A DNA stretch of 64,000 nt from Tolypothrix sp. PCC 7712 (GTDB taxonomy: Bacteria > Cyanobacteriota > Cyanobacteriia > Cyanobacteriales > Nostocaceae): positions 5,457,390 to 5,521,389 of the forward strand of contig NZ_CP063785.1 of NCBI RefSeq assembly GCF_025860405.1, in the 5' to 3' direction. The notes beneath the pieces are model-generated. The model was given only the letters and a program-made list of their open reading frames with translations. It was not told the DNA's origin and searched no databases. The translations under genes and the position numbers were made by a program. This document shows positions 27,731-35,892 of the stretch, piece by piece. Position 1 is the stretch's first letter. Each line of letters opens with the position of its first letter.

Positions 27731-29014
27731 ATGCAGCTACTTCAAACAACCGACAAAGATTTTTCTACCAAATTTAAAGCACTTGTAAATGATCGCCGGG
27801 AAGCAACTGTTGATGTTAGCGGGACAGTAAGAGAGATTCTGGCTGATGTCAAAGTGCGTGGTGATGCGGCAGTCCATGACTATACTAGCCGCTTTGACCA
27901 TTATCATCCTGAGTCTTTGCGTCTAAGTGAGACATTTATTGCCGAACTTGCAGCCCAATGTCCCAAGGATGTGACAGCAGCCTTAGAATTGGCAGCAGAG
28001 AGAATTGCCGCATTTCACGAAAAACAACTACCCCAAGATATCGGCTATACCGATACAGTTGGTGTCAGGCTGGGATTAAATTGGGTAGCACTGTCAAAGG
28101 TGGGAATTTATGTACCTGGCGGACGTGCTAGTTATCCTAGTTCGGTATTAATGAATGCCCTACCCGCCAAAATTGCTGGTGTGGATCGGATTGTGATGAC
28201 AGTGCCAATGCCTCGCGGTGAGATTAATCCCGCAGTACTCGCAGCCGCTAAAATTGCTGGTGTCACAGAAATATATGGTATTGGTGGGGCACAAGCGATC
28301 GCAGCTCTAGCATACGGTACTAAAACTATTGCCCCTGTTGATAAAATTGTTGGGCCTGGTAATGCCTATGTTGCCGAAGCCAAACGCCAAGTATTTGGCA
28401 CAGTGGGAATTGACAGTATTGCTGGCCCTTCTGAAATTCTTGTTGTTGCAGATGACAAAAATAATCCCGAATGGATAGCTTGGGATTTACTATCGCAAGC
28501 AGAACATGATCCTAGCGCCCAATCTATTTTAATTACCGACTCAGCAGAATTCGCCCAAAATGCGATCGCATCAGTTGAGCAAGTTTTAAATCACCTAGCT
28601 ACCAAATCAGTAGCCACCGCCAGTTGGGAAAAACATGGGGCTGTAATTATTGTCAACGATTTAGCCGAAAGTATTCCCCTCATCAACCAGCTAGCACCAG
28701 AACACATAGAATTGTGTATCGATAATCCTCAATTACTAGCTAGCGAAATCAAATGTGCTGGTAGCCTATTTTTAGGACGCTATACACCAGAAGCCATTGG
28801 CGATTATTTAGGCGGGCCAAACCATGTACTCCCAACTTCTCGTTCCGCCCGTTTTGCTTCCGGCTTAAGCGTTTACGACTTCTTAAAACGCATTACCTAC
28901 CTGGAATGCAATCAACAAGCACTACAGCAAATCGGCCCAGCCGCAGTCACCCTAGCACAAGCAGAAGGCTTACCAGCCCACGGCGGTAGTGTAGCTATAC
29001 GGTTGCGGGATTAG
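27731..29014 (+). CDS. hisD: Histidinol dehydrogenase
   Basis: A 427-residue zinc enzyme for the last two steps of histidine synthesis (histidinol to histidine, NAD-dependent). Conserved stretches: VGIYVPGGRASYPSSVLMNA, GPGNAYVAEAKRQVFG, DSIAGPSEILVVAD, SQAEHDPSAQ, APEHIEL and the C-terminal PAHGGSVAIRLRD. ATG 27731 fits the family start; a longer frame from 27695 has no support. It is not in a his operon here, which is normal for cyanobacteria. Confidence 0.95.
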   Translation: MQLLQTTDKDFSTKFKALVNDRREATVDVSGTVREILADVKVRGDAAVHDYTSRFDHYHPESLRLSETFIAELAAQCPKDVTAALELAAERIAAFHEKQLPQDIGYTDTVGVRLGLNWVALSKVGIYVPGGRASYPSSVLMNALPAKIAGVDRIVMTVPMPRGEINPAVLAAAKIAGVTEIYGIGGAQAIAALAYGTKTIAPVDKIVGPGNAYVAEAKRQVFGTVGIDSIAGPSEILVVADDKNNPEWIAWDLLSQAEHDPSAQSILITDSAEFAQNAIASVEQVLNHLATKSVATASWEKHGAVIIVNDLAESIPLINQLAPEHIELCIDNPQLLASEIKCAGSLFLGRYTPEAIGDYLGGPNHVLPTSRSARFASGLSVYDFLKRITYLECNQQALQQIGPAAVTLAQAEGLPAHGGSVAIRLRD

Positions 29015-29029
29015 GGATTGGGTACTGGG

Positions 29030-29092
29030 GATGAGGGAGATGAGGGAGATGAGGGAGATGAGGGAGATGAGGGAGATGAGGGGGATGAGGTA
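29030..29092. repeat. Tandem repeat of GATGAGGGA, seven units
   Basis: Five perfect 9-bp units and two final variants, directly after hisD. No gene. The following 70 bp repeat short ATTACCCATT-like words. It is likely to vary in copy number by slipped replication. Confidence 0.9.
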
Positions 29093-29174
29093 GAAAATAC
29101 CAAATGACAACTGACAAACCCCAATTACCCATTACCCATTACTCATAACTCATTACCCATTACCAAACCCAAAC

Positions 29175-29206
29175 AAAAAAACCAGGTAACTACACGCTAC
29201 CCGGTT
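29175..29206 (-). terminator. Terminator of the fructose-bisphosphate aldolase gene
   Basis: On the minus strand AACCGGGTA pairs with TACCTGGTT (one G-U pair) around a 9-base loop, followed by TTTTTTTG. It is about 75 bp after the stop codon. Confidence 0.85.
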
Positions 29207-29282
29207 CATGTCTCTTAAAATCACAATTTCCAGACTGATAGGAGCAAAGCCCTGCTATGCTCCTAATGATTGTTCAACCAAA

Positions 29283-30362
29283 TTAGACTTTAGCAGCTGA
29301 CTTAGTAACAACGTTGAGTTCGCCTTTAGCGTACTTAGCCGCAAAATCTTCCAAAGAAATTTGCTTAATCTTGCTAGCGTTACCAGCGGTACCAAATTGC
29401 TGATAGCGTTCTGCACAAACCTTCTGCATATAGACAATAGAAGGCTTGAGGAAGTGACGGGGGTCAAATTCCTTGGGGTTTTTTGCTAAAGCTTCACGTA
29501 CCGCAGCAGTAATTGCCAAACGGTTGTCGGTGTCAATGTTTACCTTACGTACACCGCTCTTGATACCTTTTTGAATTTCTTCTACAGGTACGCCGTAGGT
29601 TTCAGGAATTGCACCACCATACTGGTTAATCAGAGCAATTAAATCTTCAGGTACTGAGGAGGAACCATGCATTACCAAGTGAGTGTTGGGCAAACGGCGG
29701 TGAATTTCTTCAATGCGGCTGATTGCCAAAATTTCGCCAGTTGGCTTACGGGTAAACTTGTAAGCACCGTGGCTAGTACCAATAGCAACTGCCAAAGCAT
29801 CTACTTTGGTTTGCTCTACAAAGCTAACAGCTTCGTCGGGATCGGTCAGCAATTGGGAGTGATCCAGTGTACCTTCAAAACCATGACCATCTTCAGCTTC
29901 ACCCGCACCAGTTTCTAGAGAACCTAAGCAACCGAGTTCGCCTTCAACGCTGACACCTAGAGAATGAGCTACATTCACTACTTCGCTGGTAACACGGACG
30001 TTATACTCGAAGCTTGCAGGTGTTTTAGCATCAGCTTCCAGCGAACCATCCATCATGACGCTGGTGAAGTTGTTCTTAATTGCTGAGTAGCAGGTAGAAG
30101 GAGCATTGCCATGATCTTGGTGCATGACAATGGGAATTTGAGGATAGGTTTCTACAGCAGCCAAAATCAAATGGCGGAGGAAGTTTTCTCCTGCATAGTT
30201 ACGAGCGCCACGAGAAGCTTGAAGAATTACAGGGCTATCTGTCTCTACAGCAGCCTTCAGGATCGCCTGAATTTGTTCCAAGTTATTAACATTGAAAGCT
30301 GGGATGCCGTAACCGTTTTCAGCCGCGTGATCCAACAACAGCCGTAAGGGTACAAGCGCCAT
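29283..30362 (-). CDS. fba: Fructose-bisphosphate aldolase class II (Calvin-cycle type)
   Basis: A 359-residue zinc aldolase that interconverts fructose 1,6-bisphosphate and the triose phosphates (and sedoheptulose 1,7-bisphosphate in the Calvin cycle). Metal ligands and active-site segments: VMHQDHGNAPS, VEGELGCLGSLETG, AIGTSHGAYKF, LVMHGSSSVPED, VRKVNIDTDNRLA. The ATG at 30362 has a strong AGGAGG upstream. Single gene with its own terminator. Confidence 0.95.
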   Translation of the reverse strand: MALVPLRLLLDHAAENGYGIPAFNVNNLEQIQAILKAAVETDSPVILQASRGARNYAGENFLRHLILAAVETYPQIPIVMHQDHGNAPSTCYSAIKNNFTSVMMDGSLEADAKTPASFEYNVRVTSEVVNVAHSLGVSVEGELGCLGSLETGAGEAEDGHGFEGTLDHSQLLTDPDEAVSFVEQTKVDALAVAIGTSHGAYKFTRKPTGEILAISRIEEIHRRLPNTHLVMHGSSSVPEDLIALINQYGGAIPETYGVPVEEIQKGIKSGVRKVNIDTDNRLAITAAVREALAKNPKEFDPRHFLKPSIVYMQKVCAERYQQFGTAGNASKIKQISLEDFAAKYAKGELNVVTKSAAKV

Positions 30363-30545
30363 AGATAGTCCTCCTAATGTGGTTGTCAGCTAGTCGGGGT
30401 GAGAGAAGCGTAATTATTTACTATTAATGTAATTGTTACGCTAATCTTAAGAGTTTTTTCAACATATAGGAAATTATAACTATTGATGAGTGTTTATGTT
30501 GAAAAAGTTTACGCTACAACTCATAAATGTGCCCCATATTCGCAA

Positions 30546-30567
30546 TAGCAGACTGTACAGTCTGCTA
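30546..30567. repeat. Perfect 22-bp palindrome in the aldolase-Uma2 gap
   Basis: TAGCAGACTGTACAGTCTGCTA, self-complementary without a loop. The 306-bp gap (30363-30668) otherwise holds the aldolase promoter region and nothing else I can identify. Confidence 0.65.
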
Positions 30568-30668
30568 CGCTACAGTTTGAGGCTTTGGTAGTCTTGTATC
30601 CAATACGATCAACCACAGCCGATTCCTATAACTGCCTATGCTAAGGTTTTTCTAGCTCTGCCACTCAC

Positions 30669-31355
30669 TTAAGGTGCTAATTGCTGGGTAAATGCTGCGT
30701 GTTCAGCAGATTGCAAGCCTGTTTGTAAAACAGCTAAGACAGATTGCATATTCCCTGCTAATACTTCTGCTACTGCTAACCACAATCCTGGGAAGACTCG
30801 ACTTCGCAGAATTCCACGCTCATCAGGTACTAATTCCAGATATTCACCCTGTTCTAAACAAAACCAACTCAATTTTTGCTCTAGAACTTGCCAAACAATA
30901 TATTCTTTTACACCATTACGGCGATAAGCTTGTTTTTTAGCATGAAGGTCAATAGCTGCGCTACTAGCAGCAATTTCGACAATTAACTCTGGTGCGCCTT
31001 CAATATAATCATCTTCACTCAGCTTTGCTTGGCCTCCTGCTTCTGGATTGATCAGCAGAACTGCATCTGGTTGAGGTTCATTATCCAAATCTAGACGCAC
31101 TGTTGGTTCAACCCCCAAAGCTACACCAGGCGTAGCTGCTTCATAAGTACCAAGCCATGTAAGAATCCAGCCATGAGGTTGACTATGACTTCTAAAAGGC
31201 AAAGCAGCAGGCATAATATAGACAATTCCCTCAATTAATTCGGCTTTTTTCAAATTGAACATGGCGTTGTAGCGACGCTCAAATTCATAGCGGGTAAGTT
31301 TGTCGCCATTTTCCAAAAAGGGAATTGCCTGATGTTGTGCAGGTGTTTTCACCAT
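30669..31355 (-). CDS. Uma2 family endonuclease-like protein
   Basis: A 228-residue protein of the Uma2 (DUF820) family, with a PD-(D/E)xK nuclease fold, extremely numerous in cyanobacteria. YEFERRYNAMFNLKKAELIEG at the start, EPQPDAVLLI, GAPELIVEIAASS and the AYRRNGVKEYIVW motif with lysine are the expected core. Biological role unknown; some members resemble mobile or restriction-linked nucleases. Single gene. Confidence 0.87.
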   Translation of the reverse strand: MVKTPAQHQAIPFLENGDKLTRYEFERRYNAMFNLKKAELIEGIVYIMPAALPFRSHSQPHGWILTWLGTYEAATPGVALGVEPTVRLDLDNEPQPDAVLLINPEAGGQAKLSEDDYIEGAPELIVEIAASSAAIDLHAKKQAYRRNGVKEYIVWQVLEQKLSWFCLEQGEYLELVPDERGILRSRVFPGLWLAVAEVLAGNMQSVLAVLQTGLQSAEHAAFTQQLAP

Positions 31356-31552
31356 AACGTCTAATATTTGGGTTAGCCTAAGCCTATCCTACCGAACTGC
31401 GAAAATTTATTTTAGGGAGAGTGCGATCGCATTTACTTTATTTAGGCAATCTCAATTCAAATTAATTAATCTTGATAACAGAATACCTTCTAATTTCTAA
31501 TTTTGCAGGAAATTAGACTATAATCAGATATAAATTATTTAAATAAAAATCT

Positions 31553-31810
31553 ATGCAAAGCAAAATATTTGATATTAATCAATTACAAATAACTGTCAGC
31601 GAGTTACTGTCTTTGATGCGAGATGATCAAGAAATAGTCATCACTAAAGGTAATACTCCTGTTGCTAAATTAACTATACTTAATTCTCCTGAAAAAATTA
31701 TCTTTGTATCAGAAAAACTTCCCCAGCCTGGATTAAATTTAGGCGCAATGGTAATGAGTGATGATTTCGATCAACCTTTACCAGATGAATTTTGGTTACA
31801 AAATCCATGA
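31553..31810 (+). CDS. Phd/YefM-type antitoxin
   Basis: An 85-residue protein with an N-terminal DNA-binding fold typical of Phd/YefM: MQSKIFDINQLQITVSELLS, then EIVITKGNTPVAKL. The acidic C-terminus (SDDFDQPLPDEFW) is the kind of segment that wraps a PIN toxin. It overlaps the vapC start by 4 bp (ATGA). Confidence 0.88.
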   Translation: MQSKIFDINQLQITVSELLSLMRDDQEIVITKGNTPVAKLTILNSPEKIIFVSEKLPQPGLNLGAMVMSDDFDQPLPDEFWLQNP

Positions 31811-32190
31811 AGCTACTGTTAGATACACATACGTTTATTTGGTGGGATAGTGACCCTGCAAAACTTTCTCAAAAAGCATTAGATTTACTAACGGATAAAG
31901 ATAACATCAGGTTATTGAGTGTTGTCAGTCTCTGGGAAATTCAAATTAAACACCAGTTAGGTAAACTCACATTAAATAAAGCTTTAAGAGAAATTATTGC
32001 TAGTCAACAAAATAATCATATTGAAATATTACCAATTAATATTGATCATATTTTAGCTTTAGATAATTTACCCCTTTATCATAAAGATCCTTTTGATAGG
32101 TTACTTATTGCTCAAACTAATATAGAAAATGCTGTGATGATTAGTTGTGATGCTATTTTTGCTAATTATTCAGTCCAGGTAGAATGGTAA
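31807..32190 (+). CDS. VapC-type PIN-domain toxin
   Basis: A 127-residue ribonuclease-fold toxin. Acidic catalytic residues: LLLDTHTFIWW (Asp), VSLWEIQIKHQLGKL (Glu), DPFDRLLIAQ (Asp) and ISCDAIF near the end. I start it at the ATG at 31807, which overlaps the antitoxin stop; the longer frame from 31792 is unlikely. Expected to cleave RNA when its antitoxin is degraded. A terminator follows. Confidence 0.9.
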   Translation: MKLLLDTHTFIWWDSDPAKLSQKALDLLTDKDNIRLLSVVSLWEIQIKHQLGKLTLNKALREIIASQQNNHIEILPINIDHILALDNLPLYHKDPFDRLLIAQTNIENAVMISCDAIFANYSVQVEW

Positions 32191-32255
32191 TCTATTTTCT
32201 GGTTTAGATGCATTAAATTTGACTAATACTGTTTCTGGATGAAGAAAAGCTTAAT

Positions 32256-32277
32256 AAAGCCCACAGAGGTGGGCTTT
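32256..32277 (+). terminator. Terminator after the Phd/VapC pair
   Basis: Stem AAAGCCCAC/GTGGGCTTT with loop AGAG, then TGTTTGTG. The rest of the 385-bp gap before the tRNA gene holds only HIP1 sites and AT-rich sequence; the short frames there look spurious. Confidence 0.8.
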
Positions 32278-32575
32278 GTTTGTGTAACTCCAGCCTTGAG
32301 GATGAAGGCGAATATAGCGCAACTTCACATAGAATCAATTCAATTGAATCCTCAAATACTAGTTGCCAATTGTTTTTTATTTGCAAACTACAAAATTTAT
32401 GCTTATGCGATCGCCTATTCTACATGGTGAGCATTTTCCAAAAACAGCGATCGCACTCAGGACTTATCCACAAAATAAGTAATTACAAACCAAGCGAAGA
32501 CGTACTCGCAATTTCGCCCTAAAAATAAAACTCGCTTCAGCTTTCAAGTCGAGGCGAGCGTTGTTTCCTTTTATA

Positions 32576-32647
32576 TGGGTCGCCCGGGATTCGAACCCGG
32601 AACTAATCGGTTAAAAGCCGAGTACTCTACCGTTGAGTTAGCGACCC
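32576..32647 (-). tRNA. tRNA-Lys (anticodon TTT)
   Basis: Read on the minus strand, all arms fold: acceptor GGGTCGC/GCGACCC, D-arm ACTC/GAGT, anticodon loop CTTTTAA with anticodon TTT, and T-arm CCGGG-TTCGAAT-CCCGG. The discriminator base is A. CCA is not encoded. It is 72 nt with a short D-loop. Confidence 0.96.
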
Positions 32648-32711
32648 GTTAAGTTGTGTATCGCAACTTTGCAATTATAGCACAAACATCTGTAGATTTG
32701 TAAAGGGGTTT

Positions 32712-33581
32712 CTAGAAGAAATTTGCCGTTAGGCGTACAGATGCTTGGTAACTCTCACCTGGGGCTAACAAAATCAGATGCTCGCCAGTATTCAGGGAAT
32801 TACGAGGCGCACTCCAAGGCTCTAAACAATAGAATTCTTTACCTTTTAGCGTCCAAAATACCAAGATGGGATATTCATTGCCGTACTCTAGGGAGACACT
32901 GAGCTTTCTGCTGTTGTCAACCACAGAGGCAGATTGACTGGTGAGTTCCTTAAAGGCAACGTCAATTTCATCCTGACTAAAATCAAAATTACCATGAAAT
33001 TGATAAATTTCTTTAGTTTTTTGATTTTGATATTCACCAGAGGGAATGGCAAACTCTAATTGATTTTTGTCACCTAACTGAAAGTAGGGATGGAAACCCA
33101 TAGAAAAAGGTAATGGAGTCGATGACAAATTTTGATACTGTTGCTTAATCTCTAAAGTATTGCCTTGCAGTTCGTAGGTAAAAACTAGCTGAAAATCAAA
33201 AGGATAAACAGCTTTTGTTTGCTCGTTGCTGTTGAGAACTATAGTTAGGCTAGCTTGATCGTGGGTTACTTGGTCAGTCACTTGCCAAGGTAAATCACGG
33301 GCAAAGCCATGCTGTTTCAGGGAATAATTTTTACCATCTACGGTGTAAGTATTATCAGGCAAGTTACCGCAGATAGGAAACAAAATCGGAATTCCACCCC
33401 TAACACTTAAATCAGGATTGGCAAACCTTTCCGCATCTAAATAAAGGATTTCTTCTCCTTGAATGCGCCAACGGGTAATAATCCCGCCCCGTTCTGGCAC
33501 AACTTCCAGTTGGGAACCTGCGCTTTCATCAGAAAGAATATAGGTTTTGTATTGCTGCTGTTGAATCGCTATAGAAAACAC
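32712..33581 (-). CDS. Aldose 1-epimerase / hexose mutarotase-like protein
   Basis: A 289-residue beta-sandwich mutarotase. Family segments: VPERGGIITRWRIQGEEILYLD, GGIPILFPICGNLPDN, LKQHGFARDLPW (catalytic His), FSMGFHPYFQLGDK (second His), and YCLEPWSAPRNSLNTGEH with the catalytic Glu. It interconverts anomers of aldoses, or of hexose 6-phosphates in the related YeaD group. Same strand as pdhA, about 115 bp apart with a short repeat between them. Confidence 0.86.
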   Translation of the reverse strand: MFSIAIQQQQYKTYILSDESAGSQLEVVPERGGIITRWRIQGEEILYLDAERFANPDLSVRGGIPILFPICGNLPDNTYTVDGKNYSLKQHGFARDLPWQVTDQVTHDQASLTIVLNSNEQTKAVYPFDFQLVFTYELQGNTLEIKQQYQNLSSTPLPFSMGFHPYFQLGDKNQLEFAIPSGEYQNQKTKEIYQFHGNFDFSQDEIDVAFKELTSQSASVVDNSRKLSVSLEYGNEYPILVFWTLKGKEFYCLEPWSAPRNSLNTGEHLILLAPGESYQASVRLTANFF

Positions 33582-33606
33582 AATATTTACTCCTCATTGC
33601 TAATTG

Positions 33607-33640
33607 GGCATGGGGCATGGGGCATGGGGCATAGGGCATT
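33607..33640. repeat. Short tandem repeat of GGGGCAT
   Basis: Four to five 7-bp units (GGGCATG/GGGCATA variants) between the mutarotase gene and pdhA. A similar run is at about 55278-55305 between the lanT-like and HlyD genes. Confidence 0.8.
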
Positions 33641-33696
33641 GATTTCCTCCTTTTCCCCAGTCCCAAGTCCCCAGTCCCTTGTCCCCAATCCCCAAC

Positions 33697-34734
33697 TTAC
33701 TCGTCTTCTGCAAACACAAAGCGATATAACTCGCTAGGATCTGGTTCGGGGCTACTTTCGGCGAATTTCACCGCATCGTCGATGACACCCTGAATTTTGC
33801 GATCGATGCCTTTGAGTTCTTCTTGATCTGACAAATTGTGTTCAACTAAATAAGCTGCTAGCTTCTTAATTGGATCGCGGGCAAACCAGAATTCTTTCTC
33901 AGCTTTGCTGCGTAGTTCGTCTGGATCTGCTAGGGAGTGACCGCGGAAACGGTAAGTTAATGCTTCAATTACAGTCGGGCCTTCTCCAGCACGGGCACGG
34001 GCGACAGCTTCTTGGGCAACAGCACGCACAGCTAGCACATCCATACCATCTACTTCTACACCCGCCATGTTAAAGGCACTAGCTTTTTTGTAAATTTCTG
34101 GGTCAGAAGTAGCGCGATCGTGAGCCATACCAATTGCCCACTTGTTATTTTCGATCACAAATAGAATTGGCAGTTTCCATAAAGCTGCCATATTGAGGGT
34201 TTCAAAGAACTGACCGTTATTAGCAGCACCATCGCCAAAAAAGCAAGCTGTAACTTGGTCAGCACTTTGATCGCCTAATACCTCGCGGCGGTATTTGCTT
34301 TGAAAAGCTGCACCAGCTGCTACAGGGATACCTTCAGCCACGAAAGCATAACCACCTAGTAAGCGATGTTCTGCAGAGAACATATGCATGGAACCACCAC
34401 GGCCTTTGCTACAACCTGTGGATTTGCCAAATAACTCTGCCATGACTTCTCTGGCTGGAACTCCCGCACTTAAAGCGTGGACGTGATCGCGGTAGGTACT
34501 GGAAACATAATCTTCTCCAGGTCGCATCGCCCCTTGAATCACGCCAGTGGAAACGGCTTCTTGACCGTTGTACAAATGGACAAAACCAAACATTTTGCCT
34601 CTATAGTACATTTCGGCGCATTTGTCTTCAAAAAAGCGCCCTAAGACCATGTCCTCATATAACCGCAAGCCTTCTTCTTTGGTTATCTTGACATTAGCGG
34701 CATTAAAGGTGGGTAACGTGCGTTCTTGAACCAT
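33697..34734 (-). CDS. pdhA: Pyruvate dehydrogenase E1 component subunit alpha
   Basis: A 345-residue thiamine-diphosphate enzyme subunit that starts oxidative decarboxylation of pyruvate to acetyl-CoA. The ThDP motif GDGAANNGQFFETLNM ... ILFVIENN is complete, and the regulatory-loop region YRFRGHSLADPDELRS is present. MFGFVHLYNGQEAVSTG and GSMHMFSAEHRLLGG are typical of E1-alpha. The beta subunit gene is not adjacent, as is common in cyanobacteria. Confidence 0.95.
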   Translation of the reverse strand: MVQERTLPTFNAANVKITKEEGLRLYEDMVLGRFFEDKCAEMYYRGKMFGFVHLYNGQEAVSTGVIQGAMRPGEDYVSSTYRDHVHALSAGVPAREVMAELFGKSTGCSKGRGGSMHMFSAEHRLLGGYAFVAEGIPVAAGAAFQSKYRREVLGDQSADQVTACFFGDGAANNGQFFETLNMAALWKLPILFVIENNKWAIGMAHDRATSDPEIYKKASAFNMAGVEVDGMDVLAVRAVAQEAVARARAGEGPTVIEALTYRFRGHSLADPDELRSKAEKEFWFARDPIKKLAAYLVEHNLSDQEELKGIDRKIQGVIDDAVKFAESSPEPDPSELYRFVFAEDE

Positions 34735-35892
34735 TATTTGTATAGTATCCCTGTCGCGTCAAACTGCAATTTACGATTTTTAACTGAGTCAACAATCAAA
34801 ATTTTTGTACCAAAAATCACATTTGTAAATGAGTGATTTTTGATTTTTAATTTTTGATTTTCAATTTTATGGCCCATTTACTAGGCGGCTATTACCATCA
34901 AAGCAAAAGCCGTACTAAGAGTTAAATCCACACCCCTTTATAGGCTATCAATCAGGATAGCTTGCTTTCTGCATATCCATTAACAATTTGGCAAAAATCA
35001 AGCTGTTAAATCCTGCTCTAGCTAAATACTTAGTTAGATAATTGTAATTCAGGTCTAGGAATGATATGATTTCTTTCTCTAGCTATCAATAGGGAAATCT
35101 ACCAAGCGGTGATTTTATTGCCGTACTATTTTTAGATGTAGTTAGTGAGAAATTCTTAAAAAAATCTAACACTAACTCACGTGAACACAAAACAAGATCC
35201 TTGTCTACCTTCAAGGCAAGTTTCAGTCAGCAACAGCTTTGTTGTAGTGGACATTTGGTAGCTGCTAAAAATTAACACGTCTGTGTTGACAGATTATCAT
35301 CAGCAATGTTATCTGAGTTAATTTAAGGTTTCTAGACCCTAAATATACCTCAAGATACAAGACAGCAATAGTCAAAATTTGAGAAGTCAATTATAAATAT
35401 AGCGGTTGTCTTTATGGTGCCAACCGTAAAATTGGGGTAAGTTAGCATCGCTATGATTGCTGACTCCTGCTTGATACTCATCTACAAGTATGAGTATATA
35501 AGTATTGATACATCTACCATATAAGTAGGATATATCAAGCTAGCTTGTTTTACTAAGAAAATAATTACTAGAATACACGGAGATTAAAGTGTTTTAAAAA
35601 ATACAATTATTGTACTAATTAGAAAAGCGGAATTTGTAGTTTATAGTATCCAAGGCTCATAGCCTCTGGTAAAAAATCAAAATACTAAGAATTAAAACAA
35701 AAAGCTGACCCTTTCTAGGCGAAGGCAAAATATAGGTACTAGAATATGACTCAAATTTCGGGAGGATACAAAACAAGTTGTTGCAATATACACTTGTGGT
35801 GTAAAGTCAACACGGTGTTATTATGGCACGGTTTTACATGCCTGGGACGCTTTAAGTGAATTATGTTGATCGCGGTGCAGGGGAAGTAGGCT
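34735..35892. other. Long intergenic region upstream of pdhA and zipN
   Basis: About 1.16 kb between divergent pdhA and zipN, AT-rich. I see one small hairpin (ATACTCAT/ATGAGTAT near 35475-35496) and no open frame with coding character, no tRNA and no known RNA motif. It could hide a non-coding RNA, which sequence alone cannot show. Confidence 0.4.

Noticed and set aside
29030..29160. CRISPR-like repeats after hisD
   Set aside because: Units are only 9 bp and directly adjacent with no spacers, so this is a simple tandem repeat.
32239..32522. Two overlapping frames between vapC and the tRNA gene
   Set aside because: They pass through the terminator hairpin and have no recognisable motif.
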